This document shows positions 8,401 through 14,741 of a stretch of 17,061 nucleotides of DNA, piece by piece (the first letter of the stretch is position 1; each line of letters begins with the position of its first letter). Location: contig RFVZ01000024.1 in assembly GCA_009922405.1 (NCBI GenBank), forward strand, positions 1-17,061, written 5' to 3'. This stretch comes from Betaproteobacteria bacterium (lineage in GTDB: Bacteria > Pseudomonadota > Gammaproteobacteria > Burkholderiales > Burkholderiaceae_E). A model generated the notes under the pieces. That model was not told the DNA's origin and did not search any database. It saw only the letters and a program-made list of their open reading frames with translations. A program made the position numbers and the translations under genes.

Positions 8401-8866
8401 CCATCCCCTGCAAGCCCAAGCGTTGGCCATCCTCAGGGCTGTAAATGCGGGTGACGCCGTAGGCCTGAAGGGCCTCGATTTCAGCCGGAATAATGACCCC
8501 GCCCCCACCACCAAACACGCGGATATGGGCCGCACCACGCGCACGCAGCAAGTCCACCATGTAACGGAAGAATTCGACATGGCCCCCCTGGTAGGAGCTC
8601 ACCGCAATCCCGTGCACATCCTCCTGGATCGCGGCCGTGACGATCTCGTCCACCGAACGGTTGTGACCAAGATGAACCACTTCGACGCCGAGCGACTGGA
8701 GAATCCGGCGCATGATGTTGATCGACGCATCGTGTCCATCAAACAAGGCCGCCGCTGTGACGAATCGCAACCGACGTGGCACCCGGGCGTCAGACGCCTG
8801 CTGTATGGCGGATTCCGGATCGGATTTCGGATTGGTTTGCGGTTCGATGAGTGTCTGAAGAGCCAT
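5480..8866 (-). CDS. icmF: fused isobutyryl-CoA mutase (IcmF)
   Basis: This adenosylcobalamin enzyme interconverts isobutyryl-CoA and n-butyryl-CoA (related enzymes also take pivalyl-CoA), with its own GTPase chaperone fused in. It has 1128 residues. The B12-binding domain (about 32-165) contains DGHDAS at 43-48, where H45 is the cobalt ligand, and the FGGGGGVI loop. The MeaB-like GTPase has its P-loop GTGGAGKSS at 221-229, ETSGIGQGD at 335-343 and NKFD at 382-385. The mutase domain (about 575-1128) includes YGKVGNSGVSIATLDD. F633 (RMFAGEG) and Q777 (GQNTC) match the Phe/Gln pair of isobutyryl-CoA mutases, not the Tyr/Arg of methylmalonyl-CoA mutase. The ATG at 8866 has a strong Shine-Dalgarno AGGAG 8 bases upstream; an upstream in-frame start at 9001 lies inside the DUF3429 gene. 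Linkers carry 12-bp duplications (NPKS/DPES, GDAT/GDAT). It is last in the metX-metW-DUF3429-icmF series. Confidence 0.96.
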   Translation of the reverse strand: MALQTLIEPQTNPKSDPESAIQQASDARVPRRLRFVTAAALFDGHDASINIMRRILQSLGVEVVHLGHNRSVDEIVTAAIQEDVHGIAVSSYQGGHVEFFRYMVDLLRARGAAHIRVFGGGGGVIIPAEIEALQAYGVTRIYSPEDGQRLGLQGMVADMVREADQDLTARAPLSLKALQGDWSALARLISAIEADGLDPDWRNTLLGAAQAAPTPVLGVTGTGGAGKSSLTDELIRRIRLDQGDRLRIAVLSIDPSRRKSGGALLGDRIRMNAIHPWSAKGDATGDATALEGHGTSQRVYLRSMATREASGELSRALPDTIAACRACGFDLIIVETSGIGQGDAAIVPHVNLSLYVMTPEFGAASQLEKIDMLDFADFVAINKFDRKGALDALRDVSKQVQRNREAWDRGPESMPVFGTQASRFADDGVTALYQAMLPHLIKHGLPVAQGRLPVVHVRHSQSVSAIVPSARSRYLADIAEAVRAYKAKALLEAGIARECQQLAAAQRMVREAPPQDGSTDDLTSLLGRLAGLEAVRTARLSPASQALLQGWGRLLADYAGDEQVVKIRDHEIRTPLTTRSLSGIRVRKVALPELADAGDRLRWLLLENVPGRFPYTAGVFPFKREGEDPTRMFAGEGDPFRTNRRFRRLSEGMPAKRLSTAFDSVTLYGQDPDERPDIYGKVGNSGVSIATLDDMRALYEGFDLCAPSTSVSMTINGPAPTILAMFFNVVIEQQLRAFEQAQGRSPDAVETVALRGQALATVRGTVQADILKEDQGQNTCIFSTEFSLKVMGDVQQWFIDQAVRNFYSVSISGYHIAEAGANPISQLAFTLANGFTFVEAYLARGMPIDAFAPNLSFFFSNGMDPEYTVMGRVARRIWAVAMRDRYGANDRSQKLKYHIQTSGRSLHAQEVDFNDIRTTLQALIAVYDNCNSLHTNAYDEAITTPTEESVRRAMAIQLIINREWGLATNENPNQGSYILEELTELVEEAVLAEFDRIAERGGVLGAMETGYQRGRIQDESMHYEMLKHTGDLPIVGVNTFRNPGGDPVPQVLELARSTAAEKQSQLDRLRDFQGRHAVQAPAMLERLQQTALAGGNVFSVLMDAVQCCSLGQITQALFAVGGQYRRSL
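8003..8026 (-). repeat. 12-bp in-frame tandem duplication in icmF (GDAT-GDAT)
   Basis: The + strand unit AGTCGCATCGCC occurs twice without a gap (8003-8014, 8015-8026) with no mismatch. It encodes residues G281-D-A-T-G-D-A-T288 in the GTPase domain, between the RIRMNAIHPWSAKG segment and LEGHG. Being 12 bp long it keeps the frame. Confidence 0.95.
8810..8833 (-). repeat. 12-bp in-frame imperfect duplication in the icmF N-terminal extension
   Basis: On the + strand, GGATTCCGGATC at 8810-8821 is followed by GGATTTCGGATT at 8822-8833, with 10 of 12 bases shared. The protein reads NPKS-DPES (residues 12-19), in the short leader before the B12-binding domain. It looks like an older tandem duplication that has started to diverge. 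Confidence 0.75.
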
Positions 8867-8874
8867 CTGTACTT

Positions 8875-8879
8875 CTCCT
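8875..8879 (-). promoter_or_regulatory. strong ribosome binding site that fixes the icmF start
   Basis: AGGAG on the - strand, 8 bases before the ATG at 8866. It sits in the 20-base gap after the DUF3429 stop. It argues against the longer open frame that would begin at 9001 inside the neighbouring gene. Confidence 0.85.
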
Positions 8880-8886
8880 GCTCGTT

Positions 8887-9357
8887 CTAGGGCGTGGCCT
8901 GGCCGGCGATCCAGGCGCTTGTCAGTAAAGAGCCAGTGGCCACAAAGGTCAATAAGCCACGTAGCCGCAAAAACCAGGGTCCGATCCCGTATTGGGGCCA
9001 AGCCCGTTGATCGAACGCCCAGGCCAGCACCAAACCACCCGCGAGACCCAATAGCGCTGACTGCTCAGGCATCCAGGCCGCGGACCACGCAATCAATGAG
9101 GGTACGACGCTCCAGACGAGCGCAACACGGGCGGCTCGATCAGACAATCGTCCCGACAAGGCAAACCCCCAATGCAGGCCACCTAGAAACGCCAGGATGC
9201 TCGCCCCGTAGAGGATCAGACCGCGCAGGGCCCAGGTTGGCCCCAAGGTAGAACCGCCCCAAGCCAAAACCGCCAGTCCGACAAACGGTAGCAGACCGCC
9301 CAAACCCAAACCCAGCGCAAGGCGCTGATTGGCCGGTATCAAATCGACTGGATCCAT
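8887..9357 (-). CDS. DUF3429 inner-membrane protein
   Basis: A small hydrophobic protein of 156 residues with about five predicted membrane helices (roughly 13-33, 43-68, 78-95, 99-116, 130-150). It has the features of DUF3429 (the TMEM69-like family): an N-terminal GLGGLLPFVGLAVLAW segment and the conserved helix ILYGASILAFLGGLHWGFAL with GGLHWG at 59-64. The function of the family is not known, and I do not assign one. The ATG at 9357 lies 3 bases after the metW stop with no separate ribosome site, so translation is probably coupled to metW. The icmF ATG follows 20 bases after its stop. The position between a methionine gene and a B12 enzyme gives no firm clue to its role. Confidence 0.85.
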   Translation of the reverse strand: MDPVDLIPANQRLALGLGLGGLLPFVGLAVLAWGGSTLGPTWALRGLILYGASILAFLGGLHWGFALSGRLSDRAARVALVWSVVPSLIAWSAAWMPEQSALLGLAGGLVLAWAFDQRAWPQYGIGPWFLRLRGLLTFVATGSLLTSAWIAGQATP

Positions 9358-9360
9358 AGT

Positions 9361-9990
9361 TCAGGCCGCGATGTTCTGATCGATCGGGCTCGGGCGAAAC
9401 CGGTAAATGGCGGTCGACGCCCGTTTACCGGGCAGGATCGACACGCGCCGGCCACGCTCGTCCAGAAATGCGGCGTCCACGATCGTCATCCCCAGCGCAC
9501 GGAGAAAGTTTTCAAAATCCAGAATGGTCGCCAAATGCAGATTGGGGGTGTCGTACCACTCAAAAGGCAGAGCCCGCGACATCGGCATCCGGCCCAGGGC
9601 GAGTGACCAAAGGTGCCTCCAATGGCCAAAATTCGGGAACGAAATGATTGCCTCCTGGCCGATTCGGCCCATCTCGCGAACCACGCGCTCGGTGTGCTGA
9701 GTCGCCATGATCGCCATCGACAGCACCACGAACTGAAACTGGTTGGCGCCAAACATATCGAGGCCCTGCTCGATGTTTTGCTGAATGACATCAACCCCTC
9801 GCGAGGTGCAAGCCAGCACCTGCGCATCGTCAATCTCCACCCCGTAGCCGCTGCAATGACGCTCACGCGCCAACCAGTCGAGCAAGGCACCGTCACCGCA
9901 ACCCAAATCCAGCACCCTGGAATCACGACCGATCCAGGCAGCAACCTGCTCCAGATCGGGTCGCAACAAGCCGCCCGTTAGCCTGGTCAT
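9361..9990 (-). CDS. metW: methionine biosynthesis protein MetW
   Basis: MetW is a class I methyltransferase-fold protein encoded beside MetX in many proteobacteria. It supports or regulates homoserine acylation, and its own methyltransferase activity is not established. The protein has 209 residues, near the usual 195 to 205. The SAM-binding signature VLDLGCGDGALL is at 26-37, an acidic residue ends the next strand (GVEIDD), and the characteristic FPNFGHWRHLWSLALGRMP and PFEWYDTPNLHLATILDFE blocks follow. The start at 9990 overlaps the metX stop as ATGA, with AAGG 9 bases upstream inside metX. The DUF3429 gene starts 3 bases after its stop. The pair metX-metW is one of the firmest operon calls in the window. 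Confidence 0.96.
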   Translation of the reverse strand: MTRLTGGLLRPDLEQVAAWIGRDSRVLDLGCGDGALLDWLARERHCSGYGVEIDDAQVLACTSRGVDVIQQNIEQGLDMFGANQFQFVVLSMAIMATQHTERVVREMGRIGQEAIISFPNFGHWRHLWSLALGRMPMSRALPFEWYDTPNLHLATILDFENFLRALGMTIVDAAFLDERGRRVSILPGKRASTAIYRFRPSPIDQNIAA

Positions 9991-11165
9991 GCGCGATCGC
10001 CTTGTGCAGAGCCGGGTGGGATGCCCGGTGCGATCTGCACCGCCACCCGCTCAAAGTACGCCCGCACGAGCGCGTGATAGCGCGCATCGTCCAACAAAAA
10101 AGCATCATGCCCATGAGGCGCATCAATCTCGCCGTAGGTCACGCGGCGACGATTGGCCAACAAAGCCTGCACGATCTCGCGCGATCGAGCCGATGTGAAT
10201 CGCCAATCTGAGGTAAACGAAATCACGAGGAAATCCGCCGCCGCCGCCGTCATCGCCGCGCTGAGATCGCCACCAAATGAAGCCGCTGGATCAAAATAAT
10301 CGAGCACGCGGGTGATCAAGAGGTAGGTATTGGCATCAAAGTACTGACTGAACTTATCGCTCTGATAACGCAGATATCGCTCAATCTGAAATTCAATATC
10401 GAATGTGTAATCGTACTGATCGCGCTGATTAATCAACTCGCGACCAAATTTCTGCGCCATCGCATCACCGGCCTGGTACGTGATGTGCCCAATCATGCGT
10501 GCAACCATCAATCCACGTTTGGGTGTCACGCCGTAATCGTAAAAACGGCCATTATGAAAATCGGGATCGGTCAGGATGGCACGACGAGCCACCTCATTGA
10601 AGGCGATGTTTTGTGCGGATAGTTGTGGTGTCGAGGCGATGACGACGCAATGGGCCACCCGCGCGGCATACAGCGTACTCCAAGCAAGCGCCTGCATGCC
10701 CCCGAGCGAACCGCCCATGACCGCTGCAAAACGCTCTATACCAAGGGCATCCGCAAGACGCGCCTGCGAGTGGACCCAGTCCTCGACCGTGAGCACGGGG
10801 AAATCCGGGCCATAACGACGTCCGGTCAAGGGATCGCGAGTCATCGGTCCCGTCGAACCAAAGCAGCTGCCGAGGTTATTGACTCCGATCACGAAAAATC
10901 GGTCGGTATCGACGGGCTTGCCGGGCCCAACCATGTTGTCCCACCATCCTCGCTGTTCGGGTGCGCCGGCGTATACGCCCGCGACATGGTGTGATGCGTT
11001 CAGCGCATGGCAAATCAGGACCGCATTACTGCGTTCAGAGTTCAGTTCGCCATAGGTCTCATAGACCAGTTCGTAGCCACTCAGCATGGCACCACTCGCC
11101 AGCGCGAGGGGCCTCTCAAAGGTCATACGGTGCGGGTGTGCGATCAATCGAACGCCCTCAGTCAA
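9987..11165 (-). CDS. metX: homoserine O-acyltransferase (MetX)
   Basis: This alpha/beta-hydrolase-fold enzyme acylates homoserine at the first committed step of methionine synthesis. Betaproteobacterial MetX is often annotated as a succinyltransferase, other members as acetyltransferases; the acyl donor cannot be decided here. The protein has 392 residues. The oxyanion region NLGSCFGSTGP is at 97-107. The catalytic triad is S153 in GGSLGGMQ, D320 in FTSDWRF and H353 in HGHDAFL. The family blocks CHALNASHHVAG and GWWDNMVGPGKPVDT are present. TTG at 11165 is used because it gives the normal N-terminal length and overlaps the ptsI end by 8 bases. A second TTG at 11147 has a better Shine-Dalgarno (GAGG, 8 bases upstream). 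No ATG exists before residue 14. It overlaps metW by ATGA. Confidence 0.95.
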   Translation of the reverse strand: MTEGVRLIAHPHRMTFERPLALASGAMLSGYELVYETYGELNSERSNAVLICHALNASHHVAGVYAGAPEQRGWWDNMVGPGKPVDTDRFFVIGVNNLGSCFGSTGPMTRDPLTGRRYGPDFPVLTVEDWVHSQARLADALGIERFAAVMGGSLGGMQALAWSTLYAARVAHCVVIASTPQLSAQNIAFNEVARRAILTDPDFHNGRFYDYGVTPKRGLMVARMIGHITYQAGDAMAQKFGRELINQRDQYDYTFDIEFQIERYLRYQSDKFSQYFDANTYLLITRVLDYFDPAASFGGDLSAAMTAAAADFLVISFTSDWRFTSARSREIVQALLANRRRVTYGEIDAPHGHDAFLLDDARYHALVRAYFERVAVQIAPGIPPGSAQGDRA

Positions 11166-12864
11166 ACCGCAGCGCCTGGCGCGCGGCTTGGCGCGCGGCG
11201 TCGACCGTCAGGTCGAGCAGCGCCTGCTTGACCTGAAGCAGAGCGGTCGAATTCATTGAGAATTCGCGTAATCCCATGCCGACCAGAACAGCCGTTGCGA
11301 GTGGATCGCCGGCCATTTCACCGCAAACAGCCACGGGCCGACGCGCCCGCCGCGCCGCCGCGATAGTCCTCGCGATCAAGCGCAACACGGCCGGATGCAT
11401 CGGATCATAGAGCGCCGCGACGCGGGGATCGGAACGATCGATCGCGAGCGTGTATTGCGTCAAGTCGTTGGTCCCAATCGACAAAAAATCCAAATTGCGG
11501 GCAAAGACATCCGCGGCAATCGCGGCCGCCGGCACCTCGATCATGCCACCCACGGGCATGGCCGGATCAAAGCGCTGGCCGCGTTCGCTGAGTGTCTCGC
11601 GGGCTTGCATCAATAGCCTGCGGGTCGAAAGGATTTCACTCGGATGGGTCAGCATCGGAATCAATAGCCGGACCGGACCGAGCGCAGAGGCCCGCAAAAT
11701 AGCCCGGAGCTGAACCTTAAAAAGCTCGGGCTCAGCGAGACAAAAACGAATCGCACGCCGCCCCAGGGCCGGATTTTCAGCGAAATGTGAACCGCCCGGA
11801 TGTACGGACTCGGCCCCGGTTCGGGGCAACGCCTTGTCTGCACCGACATCAATCGTCCGAATCGTGACGGGCCTCCCGGCCATCGTCCGAATCACCTCCG
11901 CATAGGCCTCGACCTGTTCATCCTCATCGGGCAATTGCTTCCGGTTCAAAAAGAGAAACTCGGAGCGCAGGAGGCCAATCCCTCCCGCGCCCTGCGCCAG
12001 CGCATCGATCGCCTCCGCAGGCAACTCGATATTGCCCTGCAGGGAGATCGGTACGCCATCGAAGGTCGCTGCGGGCAGCGGCAGAAGCGATTGGAGACGG
12101 ACCCGATGACGCCGGTGCTCGGCCCCGCGCCGCTCAACTTGCTCGAGCAATTCAGGATCGGGATTTACCACCAACACGCCGGCATCGCCGTCGACCACCA
12201 CGAGATCATCGTCGCGAATCAGGCTGGCCACATCGGTCAGCCCGACGACCGTGGGTTTCGCCAGGCCTCGTGCCACGATCGCGGCATGCGACGCGGTTCC
12301 CCCAAGTTCGAGAGCAAAGGCGCAGGCGTTGCGCCAAAGCAGAAGATCGGCGGGCGCGGGCTCGGTGGCGATCACCACGAGCGAGTCGATTGCCTCGCCA
12401 GCCCGCGGATCATGCGGCCCGTTGTCCAACATGGCGCGCAGCACCCGATTAACGATCTGGCGGACATCGATCACACGCTCGCGCAGGTAGGGATCCTCAA
12501 ACGCCAAAAACTGTTCGACCAGCTCTTCCGCCTGAGCGGCATACGCCCATTCTGCGTTGCAGGCTTGATGACGAATTCGGGTCCGCGCGCCTTCAACCAG
12601 CGTCGCGTCTACCAGCATCTGACCGTGAACGTCCAGCATCGCGGCCGCTTCGACCGGAGCATCCACCGGCAGGTCCTGTGCGATCGCCTGCAATTCGGCT
12701 TGAACACGACCGATTGCGACGTCGAGTCGGTTGAGCTCGGTCGCCACTTCCCCGGGCGCGATCCGACGCTGGGGCGCATCGCGCAATGCCGTCGACAACA
12801 CCCGGGCGCGGCCCACGGCAACGCCTCCGCCCAAGGTCTTGCCGTGCAGAACGAACATCGCCAT
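11158..12864 (-). CDS. ptsI: phosphoenolpyruvate-protein phosphotransferase (PTS Enzyme I)
   Basis: Enzyme I takes phosphate from phosphoenolpyruvate and passes it to HPr in the cytosol. The protein has 568 residues, the usual size. The N-terminal HPr-binding domain begins FVLHGKTLGGGVAVGRA; the phosphorylated histidine is H193 in GGTASHAAIVAR. The C-terminal PEP-binding barrel includes GGIGLLRSEFLF, RTIDVGADK, NPALGRRAIRFCL, PMLT, GGMIEVPAA, SIGTNDLTQYTLAIDR and VCGEMAGDP. The ATG at 12864 is chosen over an upstream GTG (12879) and a downstream ATG (12858) because AGGAA at 12871-12875 is correctly placed only for it. It follows ptsH by 35 bases and its stop lies inside the start region of metX. 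The C-terminus holds a 12-bp duplication (AARQ-AARQ). The next gene is not a sugar permease. Confidence 0.96.
   Translation of the reverse strand: MAMFVLHGKTLGGGVAVGRARVLSTALRDAPQRRIAPGEVATELNRLDVAIGRVQAELQAIAQDLPVDAPVEAAAMLDVHGQMLVDATLVEGARTRIRHQACNAEWAYAAQAEELVEQFLAFEDPYLRERVIDVRQIVNRVLRAMLDNGPHDPRAGEAIDSLVVIATEPAPADLLLWRNACAFALELGGTASHAAIVARGLAKPTVVGLTDVASLIRDDDLVVVDGDAGVLVVNPDPELLEQVERRGAEHRRHRVRLQSLLPLPAATFDGVPISLQGNIELPAEAIDALAQGAGGIGLLRSEFLFLNRKQLPDEDEQVEAYAEVIRTMAGRPVTIRTIDVGADKALPRTGAESVHPGGSHFAENPALGRRAIRFCLAEPELFKVQLRAILRASALGPVRLLIPMLTHPSEILSTRRLLMQARETLSERGQRFDPAMPVGGMIEVPAAAIAADVFARNLDFLSIGTNDLTQYTLAIDRSDPRVAALYDPMHPAVLRLIARTIAAARRARRPVAVCGEMAGDPLATAVLVGMGLREFSMNSTALLQVKQALLDLTVDAARQAARQALRFD
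11177..11200 (-). repeat. 12-bp in-frame tandem duplication at the ptsI 3' end (AARQ-AARQ)
   Basis: The + strand units TGGCGCGCGGCT (11177-11188) and TGGCGCGCGGCG (11189-11200) differ only in the last base. They encode AARQAARQ, just before the C-terminal ALRFD of Enzyme I. The repeat is frame-preserving. Confidence 0.85.
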
Positions 12865-12899
12865 CGTCAATTCCTGCACTCACTCATACGTGCAATTCG

Positions 12900-13172
12900 T
12901 CATTCGTGCGCTTCGTTAAAACCGGACGCGAACAGATCGACCAGCGCGGCCATCGCCTCAGACTCATCAGGTCCGTCCGTTTCGATGCCGATTACGGTGC
13001 CCTTGGGCGCCGCCAGCATCATGACGCCCATGATGCTCTTTCCATTGACCCGTCGACTATTGCGGGTTAACCAGACTTCGGCGCGAAAACGCGATGCCAA
13101 CTGACTGACTTGAGCTGAAGGCCGCGCATGCAGACCGAGCGGATTGACGACCTGGACTTCTCGATTCTGCAT
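12900..13172 (-). CDS. ptsH: phosphocarrier protein HPr
   Basis: HPr shuttles phosphate from Enzyme I to EIIA proteins. It has 90 residues, the standard size. The active histidine H15 sits in LGLHARPSA. The regulatory serine S46 sits in NGKSIMGVMML, the sequence context phosphorylated by HPr kinase/phosphorylase in organisms that have it; no hprK gene is in the window. The N-terminus QNREVQVVNPLG and the block DGPDESEAMAALVDL are typical. ATG at 13172 lies 5 bases after the EIIA stop. The ptsI start follows 35 bases downstream with its own ribosome site. The arrangement EIIA-HPr-Enzyme I without IIB or IIC components suggests regulatory phosphotransfer and not sugar import. Confidence 0.96.
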   Translation of the reverse strand: MQNREVQVVNPLGLHARPSAQVSQLASRFRAEVWLTRNSRRVNGKSIMGVMMLAAPKGTVIGIETDGPDESEAMAALVDLFASGFNEAHE

Positions 13173-13177
13173 CGGAC

Positions 13178-13585
13178 TTACTCGGCAAGCGGTGGGGGCA
13201 ACACCTGGACGACCGCCTCGCGGCCCCCCACCAGGAGTCGGCCGACCAGATCACCCAATGGCTGCGGCCGACGTCGGTCAGTCAGGCCCTTCACCAGCAT
13301 CGGCAGGTTGACGCCCGCCAAAACCGCGACCCGGTTAGCCTCGGCCAGACGCGACGCGACGCGCGATGGGGTCGCGCCCCAGACATCGGTGAGGACCAAG
13401 ACGCCGCTCCCGTCATTGATCCGTTTGAGCAATTCACGAGCTGAATTGACAGCGACCTCGGGGTCCTCATCGGGAATGACATCGAGCGCGGCCAATTGCG
13501 CCGGCAGACGCCCGAAAATATGGCGGGTGCAATGCAGCAAGGCGGTGCCCAGCGGTTCGTGACTCACAACCAGAATGCCAATCAT
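13178..13585 (-). CDS. PTS EIIA component, mannose/fructose (Man) family
   Basis: Small cytosolic phosphoacceptor of the PTS EIIA-Man fold. It has 135 residues, the length of a single IIA domain. The candidate phosphorylated histidine is H9 in ILVVSHEPLGTALL, the standard position. Other family blocks are the conserved VLVLTDVWGATPSRVA and the VLAGVNLPMLVKGLTDR helix. It is a stand-alone IIA: no IIB, IIC or IID gene lies in the window. In betaproteobacteria such genes sit with ptsH and ptsI and are thought to work in regulation. ATG at 13585 overlaps the gshB stop as ATGA, and its TAA is 5 bases before ptsH, so it is embedded in a glutathione-PTS series. Confidence 0.93.
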   Translation of the reverse strand: MIGILVVSHEPLGTALLHCTRHIFGRLPAQLAALDVIPDEDPEVAVNSARELLKRINDGSGVLVLTDVWGATPSRVASRLAEANRVAVLAGVNLPMLVKGLTDRRRPQPLGDLVGRLLVGGREAVVQVLPPPLAE

Positions 13586-14676
13586 GGCAGGCCCGCTGAT
13601 GCCCCCAACGATGTTCCCGCAGCCACTCCCACCTTGTCGTTGACCGCCCGCTCGAGTGCAACGATAAACGCCTGGGCCACATCGAAACCGGTTTGTTGTG
13701 TGATTTCACGAAAGCAGGTCGGACTCGTCACGTTGACCTCGGTCAGACAGTCTCCAATCACATCCAGACCGACCAGCAAGAGGCCGCGAGCTGCGAGGAT
13801 CGGCGCCAGCGCAGTGCCAATTTGACGGTCTCGCGTACTGAGCGGACGAGCAACCCCGGTACCACCCGCGGCCAGATTGCCGCGTGATTCGCCCGCCGCC
13901 GGAATTCGAGCCAGGCAATACGGCAACACTTCACCACCAATCAGCAGCACGCGCTTATCACCGTCTGCAATCTGCGGCAGAAAGCGTTGTGCCATCACGG
14001 TCCGAGTCCCAAAGCGATGCATGGTCTCCAGAATCACTGACAGGTTTGGGTCATCGGCACGGGCCCGAAAAATCGACGCCCCACCCATGCCATCGAGCAA
14101 TTTGAGAACCGCTTCCCCGTTCTCCACCACGAAGGCGCGCAGCCGCGCGGGATCGCGTGAAACCAGGGTGGGCGCCGTGAATTGCGCAAACTCAAGAATC
14201 GCGAGCTTTTCGTTGTGATCACGCAGCGCACGCGGATCGTTAAAAACCCGCGCGCCCTCGGCTTTGGCGCGCTCCAAGAGCTGGGTCGCGTACAGGAACT
14301 CCAGATCAAACGGCGGGTCCTTGCGCATCACGATGGCATCAAAACCCGCCAGCGCTAAAAGTTCCACCTCACCCCGAACAAACCAACGGACCGCCGGGGC
14401 GCCCCCGCTCCAGCCATCGTAGCTCGCGGCATCATCAGCCGCGGCCACGGTCGAGGCGTCCCGCTGAAGTTCAATCCGTGCAACCTGCGCCGCGAGGCGA
14501 CACGACCGGCCGTCGCGCCCGGCCAGGGCGGCCGCGCTCGATAAGGCAACCAAGTCCGAGGTATCACAGGCGTACAGCGAATGGCCGCGCTCCTGCGCCT
14601 GCACCATCATGGCGTAGGTCGAGTCCTTGTAGGTTCGAAAGGACTCGAGCGGGTCGGCAACAAAGAGCAATCGCAT
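13582..14676 (-). CDS. gshB: glutathione synthetase
   Basis: ATP-grasp ligase joining gamma-glutamylcysteine and glycine, the second step of glutathione synthesis. It has 364 residues, compared with about 316 in E. coli. Recognised blocks are FVADPLESFRTYKDST near the N-terminus, VMRKDPPFDLEFLYAT at 116-131, LRDHNEKLAI, LKLLDGMGGASIF at 191-203, GDKRVLLIGGEVLPYCLARIP, GNLAAGGTG and GLDVIGDCLTEVNVTSPT. Two parts are longer than usual: an Ala-rich stretch between about 46 and 110, before the conserved MRKDPPF, and a C-terminal tail (about 347-364) with AAGTSLGASAGLP. Neither touches a catalytic block. ATG at 14676 is 42 bases after the gshA stop, and the stop overlaps the EIIA start as ATGA. 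Codons 10-19 contain a 10-bp perfect inverted repeat. Confidence 0.96.
   Translation of the reverse strand: MRLLFVADPLESFRTYKDSTYAMMVQAQERGHSLYACDTSDLVALSSAAALAGRDGRSCRLAAQVARIELQRDASTVAAADDAASYDGWSGGAPAVRWFVRGEVELLALAGFDAIVMRKDPPFDLEFLYATQLLERAKAEGARVFNDPRALRDHNEKLAILEFAQFTAPTLVSRDPARLRAFVVENGEAVLKLLDGMGGASIFRARADDPNLSVILETMHRFGTRTVMAQRFLPQIADGDKRVLLIGGEVLPYCLARIPAAGESRGNLAAGGTGVARPLSTRDRQIGTALAPILAARGLLLVGLDVIGDCLTEVNVTSPTCFREITQQTGFDVAQAFIVALERAVNDKVGVAAGTSLGASAGLP
14619..14648 (-). other. perfect 10-bp inverted repeat inside the 5' end of gshB
   Basis: TCGAGTCCTT (14619-14628) and AAGGACTCGA (14639-14648) form a perfect stem with a 10-base loop. It lies 28 to 57 bases inside gshB. It encodes part of ESFRTYKDST, a conserved segment, so it may be coincidental. 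A hairpin this near the start could affect translation. Confidence 0.45.
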
Positions 14677-14704
14677 GCGGGATCCAGGGTTGATGTTCAG
14701 TCGG

Positions 14705-14741
14705 GTTATCCGGTCGCGTTATTCGGTCGCGTTATCCGGTC
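14705..14741 (-). repeat. 13-bp tandem repeat, 2 full copies plus 1 partial, over the gshA stop codon
   Basis: The + strand unit is GTTATCCGGTCGC. Copies lie at 14705-14717 (reference), 14718-14730 (one change) and 14731-14741 (first 11 bases). Every copy contains TTA, which is TAA on the coding strand. Because 13 is not a multiple of 3, the TAA is out of frame in the first transcribed copy and in frame in the second, where it ends gshA. Confidence 0.93.

Noticed and set aside
11800..13104. A 434-codon open frame on the + strand opposite ptsI and ptsH
   Set aside because: It lies wholly antisense to two unmistakable genes, has no family motifs, and is the sort of open frame expected opposite high-G+C coding DNA.
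14705..14741. A CRISPR-like or iteron-like array
   Set aside because: Units of 11 to 13 bp are directly adjacent without spacers, copies are few, and there is no cas or rep gene.
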